From Burkholderiales bacterium (GTDB lineage Bacteria > Pseudomonadota > Gammaproteobacteria > Burkholderiales > Ga0077523), in the NCBI GenBank assembly GCA_019745565.1, contig JAIESW010000037.1, forward strand, positions 1 through 64,000: 64,000 bases of DNA, written 5' to 3'. Below are positions 62,599 to 64,000 of the stretch, piece after piece. Under the pieces are notes generated by a model, which was given only the letters and a program-made list of their open reading frames with translations, was not told where the DNA came from and ran no database searches. The translations under genes and the position numbers were made by a program. Position 1 is the first letter of the stretch. Each line of letters begins with the position of its first letter.

Positions 62599-63905
62599 TG
62601 GACGCCGCCAGCAACGCGTTCCGCGACAGCCTGCTCGCGGGCCAGTCCGCCGTCGCTGCCGGGCGGCAGGCGTGGGTCAATCGCCTGCGCGCCGAAGCGC
62701 TCGAGCGGGCCAACGCGCTGGCCGTGCCGACGGTGCGCGACGAGGACTGGCGCTTCACCGACCTGTCACCGCTCTATCGGGTTGCGTTTCGCGCGGCTGA
62801 CACCTACGTGCCGCAGGCCGCCCAGCTTGCGCCGTGGATCGTGCCGGAGGCTGGCGCACGCCTCGTGTTCGTGGATGGCCGGTTCGCACCGTCGTTGTCG
62901 GCGTTGCCGACTGCCGATACGCCGTTGTTCGCAGCACCGCTGGCGACCGGAATCGAGCGCCACGGTCCCGTTGTGGAAGCACGGCTCGGGCAGATCGCCG
63001 GGTTCCAGCAGGATCTCTTCGTCGCTCTGAACACGGCCTATCTGCAGGATGGGGCCATGCTGGTCGCGGCGGCCCACCAGAAGGTTGCCGAACCGGTGCA
63101 CGTGCTGTTCGTCAGCACCCAGAAGGACGTGGCCGTCCATCCGCGGGTGCTGGTGATCGCGGAATCCGGTGCGGAACTCACGCTGGTCGAGGACTACGTG
63201 ACGCTGCACGATGGGGCGTACTGCGTGAACGCAGTGACCGAGATCACCGTGGCGCCGAACGCGCTGGTGCATCACGTCAAACTGCAGCGCGACAGCAAGG
63301 CGGCCTACCACGTGGCCACCGGCACGGTCCGCCTCGAACGCGACGGCCGATACCGCTCGAACAGCATAGCGCTCGGTGCGCGCATCTCGCGTCAGAACCT
63401 CAACGTGGTCCAGGCTGGTCCCAACACCGAATGCCATCTGGACGGTCTGGCGCTCATCGCCGGTCGCCAGCTGGCCGACACCCACAGCTTCATCGATCAC
63501 GCGCTGCCCCATGGCACCAGCCGGCAACTGCACAAGTGCGTGGCCGGTGGCGGTGCGCATGCCGTGTTCAACGGCCGGGTGCTGGTGCGGCCGGACGCCC
63601 AGCAGACCGATTCCGCCCAGCAGAACCGCAACCTGCTGCTGTCGGACAAGGCCCACGTGGACACCAAGCCGCAGCTCGAGATCTTCGCCGACGACGTCAA
63701 ATGCGCACACGGCGCGACCGTCGGGCAGCTTGAAGCGGAAGAAGTGTTCTATCTACGCAGCCGGGGCCTCGACGACACCGCGGCGCGCAACCTGCTCACC
63801 TATGCATTTGCCGCCGACATCGTGAACCGCATCCCCTTGCCCTCGCTGGCGGCGCAACTGCGCGCCACGGTGCTGGAGCAGACCGGTGCCAAGGAACTCG
63901 CCTGA
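62598..63905 (+). CDS. sufD: Fe-S assembly protein SufD
   Basis: This 435-residue SufB-related protein has DEDWRFTDLSPLYRVAF near the start, the beta-helix core and the C-terminal DVKCAHGATVGQLEAEEVFYLRSRGLDDTAARNLLTYAFAADIV (with the SufD/SufB interface His). It starts at the base of the sufC stop (1-bp overlap), as does the next gene. Confidence 0.94.
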
Positions 63906-64000
63906 TGACCGCAGCCAACGCCCTCAAGACCGCTGCGCCGACTTCGACCTTCGACGTCGAGCGCTACCGTGCCGATTTTCCGATCCTCGCAAACGTGCAT
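63905..64000 (+). CDS. sufS: Cysteine desulfurase SufS, N-terminal part (cut by the window edge)
   Basis: The first 32 residues are visible. FDVERYRADFPILANVH is the start of SufS-type cysteine desulfurases, which use PLP to take sulfur from cysteine for the SufBCD scaffold. The ATG overlaps the sufD stop by one base. The gene continues beyond the window. Confidence 0.85.
   Translation, partial: MTAANALKTAAPTSTFDVERYRADFPILANVH

Overview
The window is a dense, high-GC stretch of a Gram-negative chromosome, most likely a betaproteobacterium. Three things support this. The gene orders trxB, ftsK, lolA, rarA, serS and suhB, trmJ, cysE, iscR are typical of beta- and gammaproteobacteria. There is a complete System I (Ccm) cytochrome c maturation operon. 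There is also a secreted protein with a PEP-CTERM tail. I cannot name a genus. No phage, insertion sequence, rRNA or CRISPR array is visible. One tRNA, tRNA-Ser(CGA), is present.

Layout. 1-5185 is an accessory cluster on the + strand: a secreted RidA-like protein, a SAM methyltransferase, a small membrane protein, a TIR-transmembrane-FGE protein, and a large membrane protein with pentapeptide-like repeats. Three of these genes are joined by 4-bp overlaps. 5188-8043 encodes a TRAP transporter (dctPQM, minus strand), followed by a PEP-CTERM lectin-like protein. 9179-12670 is pyruvate carboxylase. 12971-16297 holds a cyclic-nucleotide-binding flavoprotein related to thioredoxin reductase, an Smr protein and trxB. 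16446-23646 is housekeeping: ftsK, lolA, rarA, serS, mltF. tRNA-Ser and a palindrome-rich gene-poor stretch follow. 24563-30249 is ccmABCDEFGH; ccmI lies 12 kb away at 42024. 30371-37054 carries an HME-RND metal pump, an acyltransferase-like protein, a hexose-6-phosphate mutarotase-like protein and an MFS drug exporter. 37056-40501 is aceE and a divergent Lrp/AsnC regulator. 40515-44242 is a two-part MipA/OmpV outer-membrane protein, ccmI and mltB.

44277-46388 has two paralogous meta-cleavage hydratase/decarboxylase genes and a divergent RidA-type protein. 46452-48338 is an Xre/RES toxin-antitoxin pair followed by an AlkA-type glycosylase. 48376-53297 holds an acyl-CoA dehydrogenase, an AraC regulator, a MOSC protein, two small envelope proteins and a divergent XRE regulator. 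53372-56858 is mutS with an overlapping metallophosphoesterase. 57002-64000 is suhB, trmJ, cysE, then iscR, an A-type carrier and sufBCD with the start of sufS. An IscR-type operator lies in front of iscR.

Two families of dispersed palindromic repeats run through the window. One is CCCTCCCC-rich, near 19390, 46909 and 53310, with a related hairpin at 37573. The other is built from GAAGGACAC units, near 15201 and 20806. Members have been taken into protein-coding sequence: inside aceE, at the 3' end of rarA, and between the two genes of the Xre/RES pair, where removing the 95-bp element exactly restores a toxin frame that overlaps the antitoxin stop. These and the TIR-FGE cluster are the most notable features.
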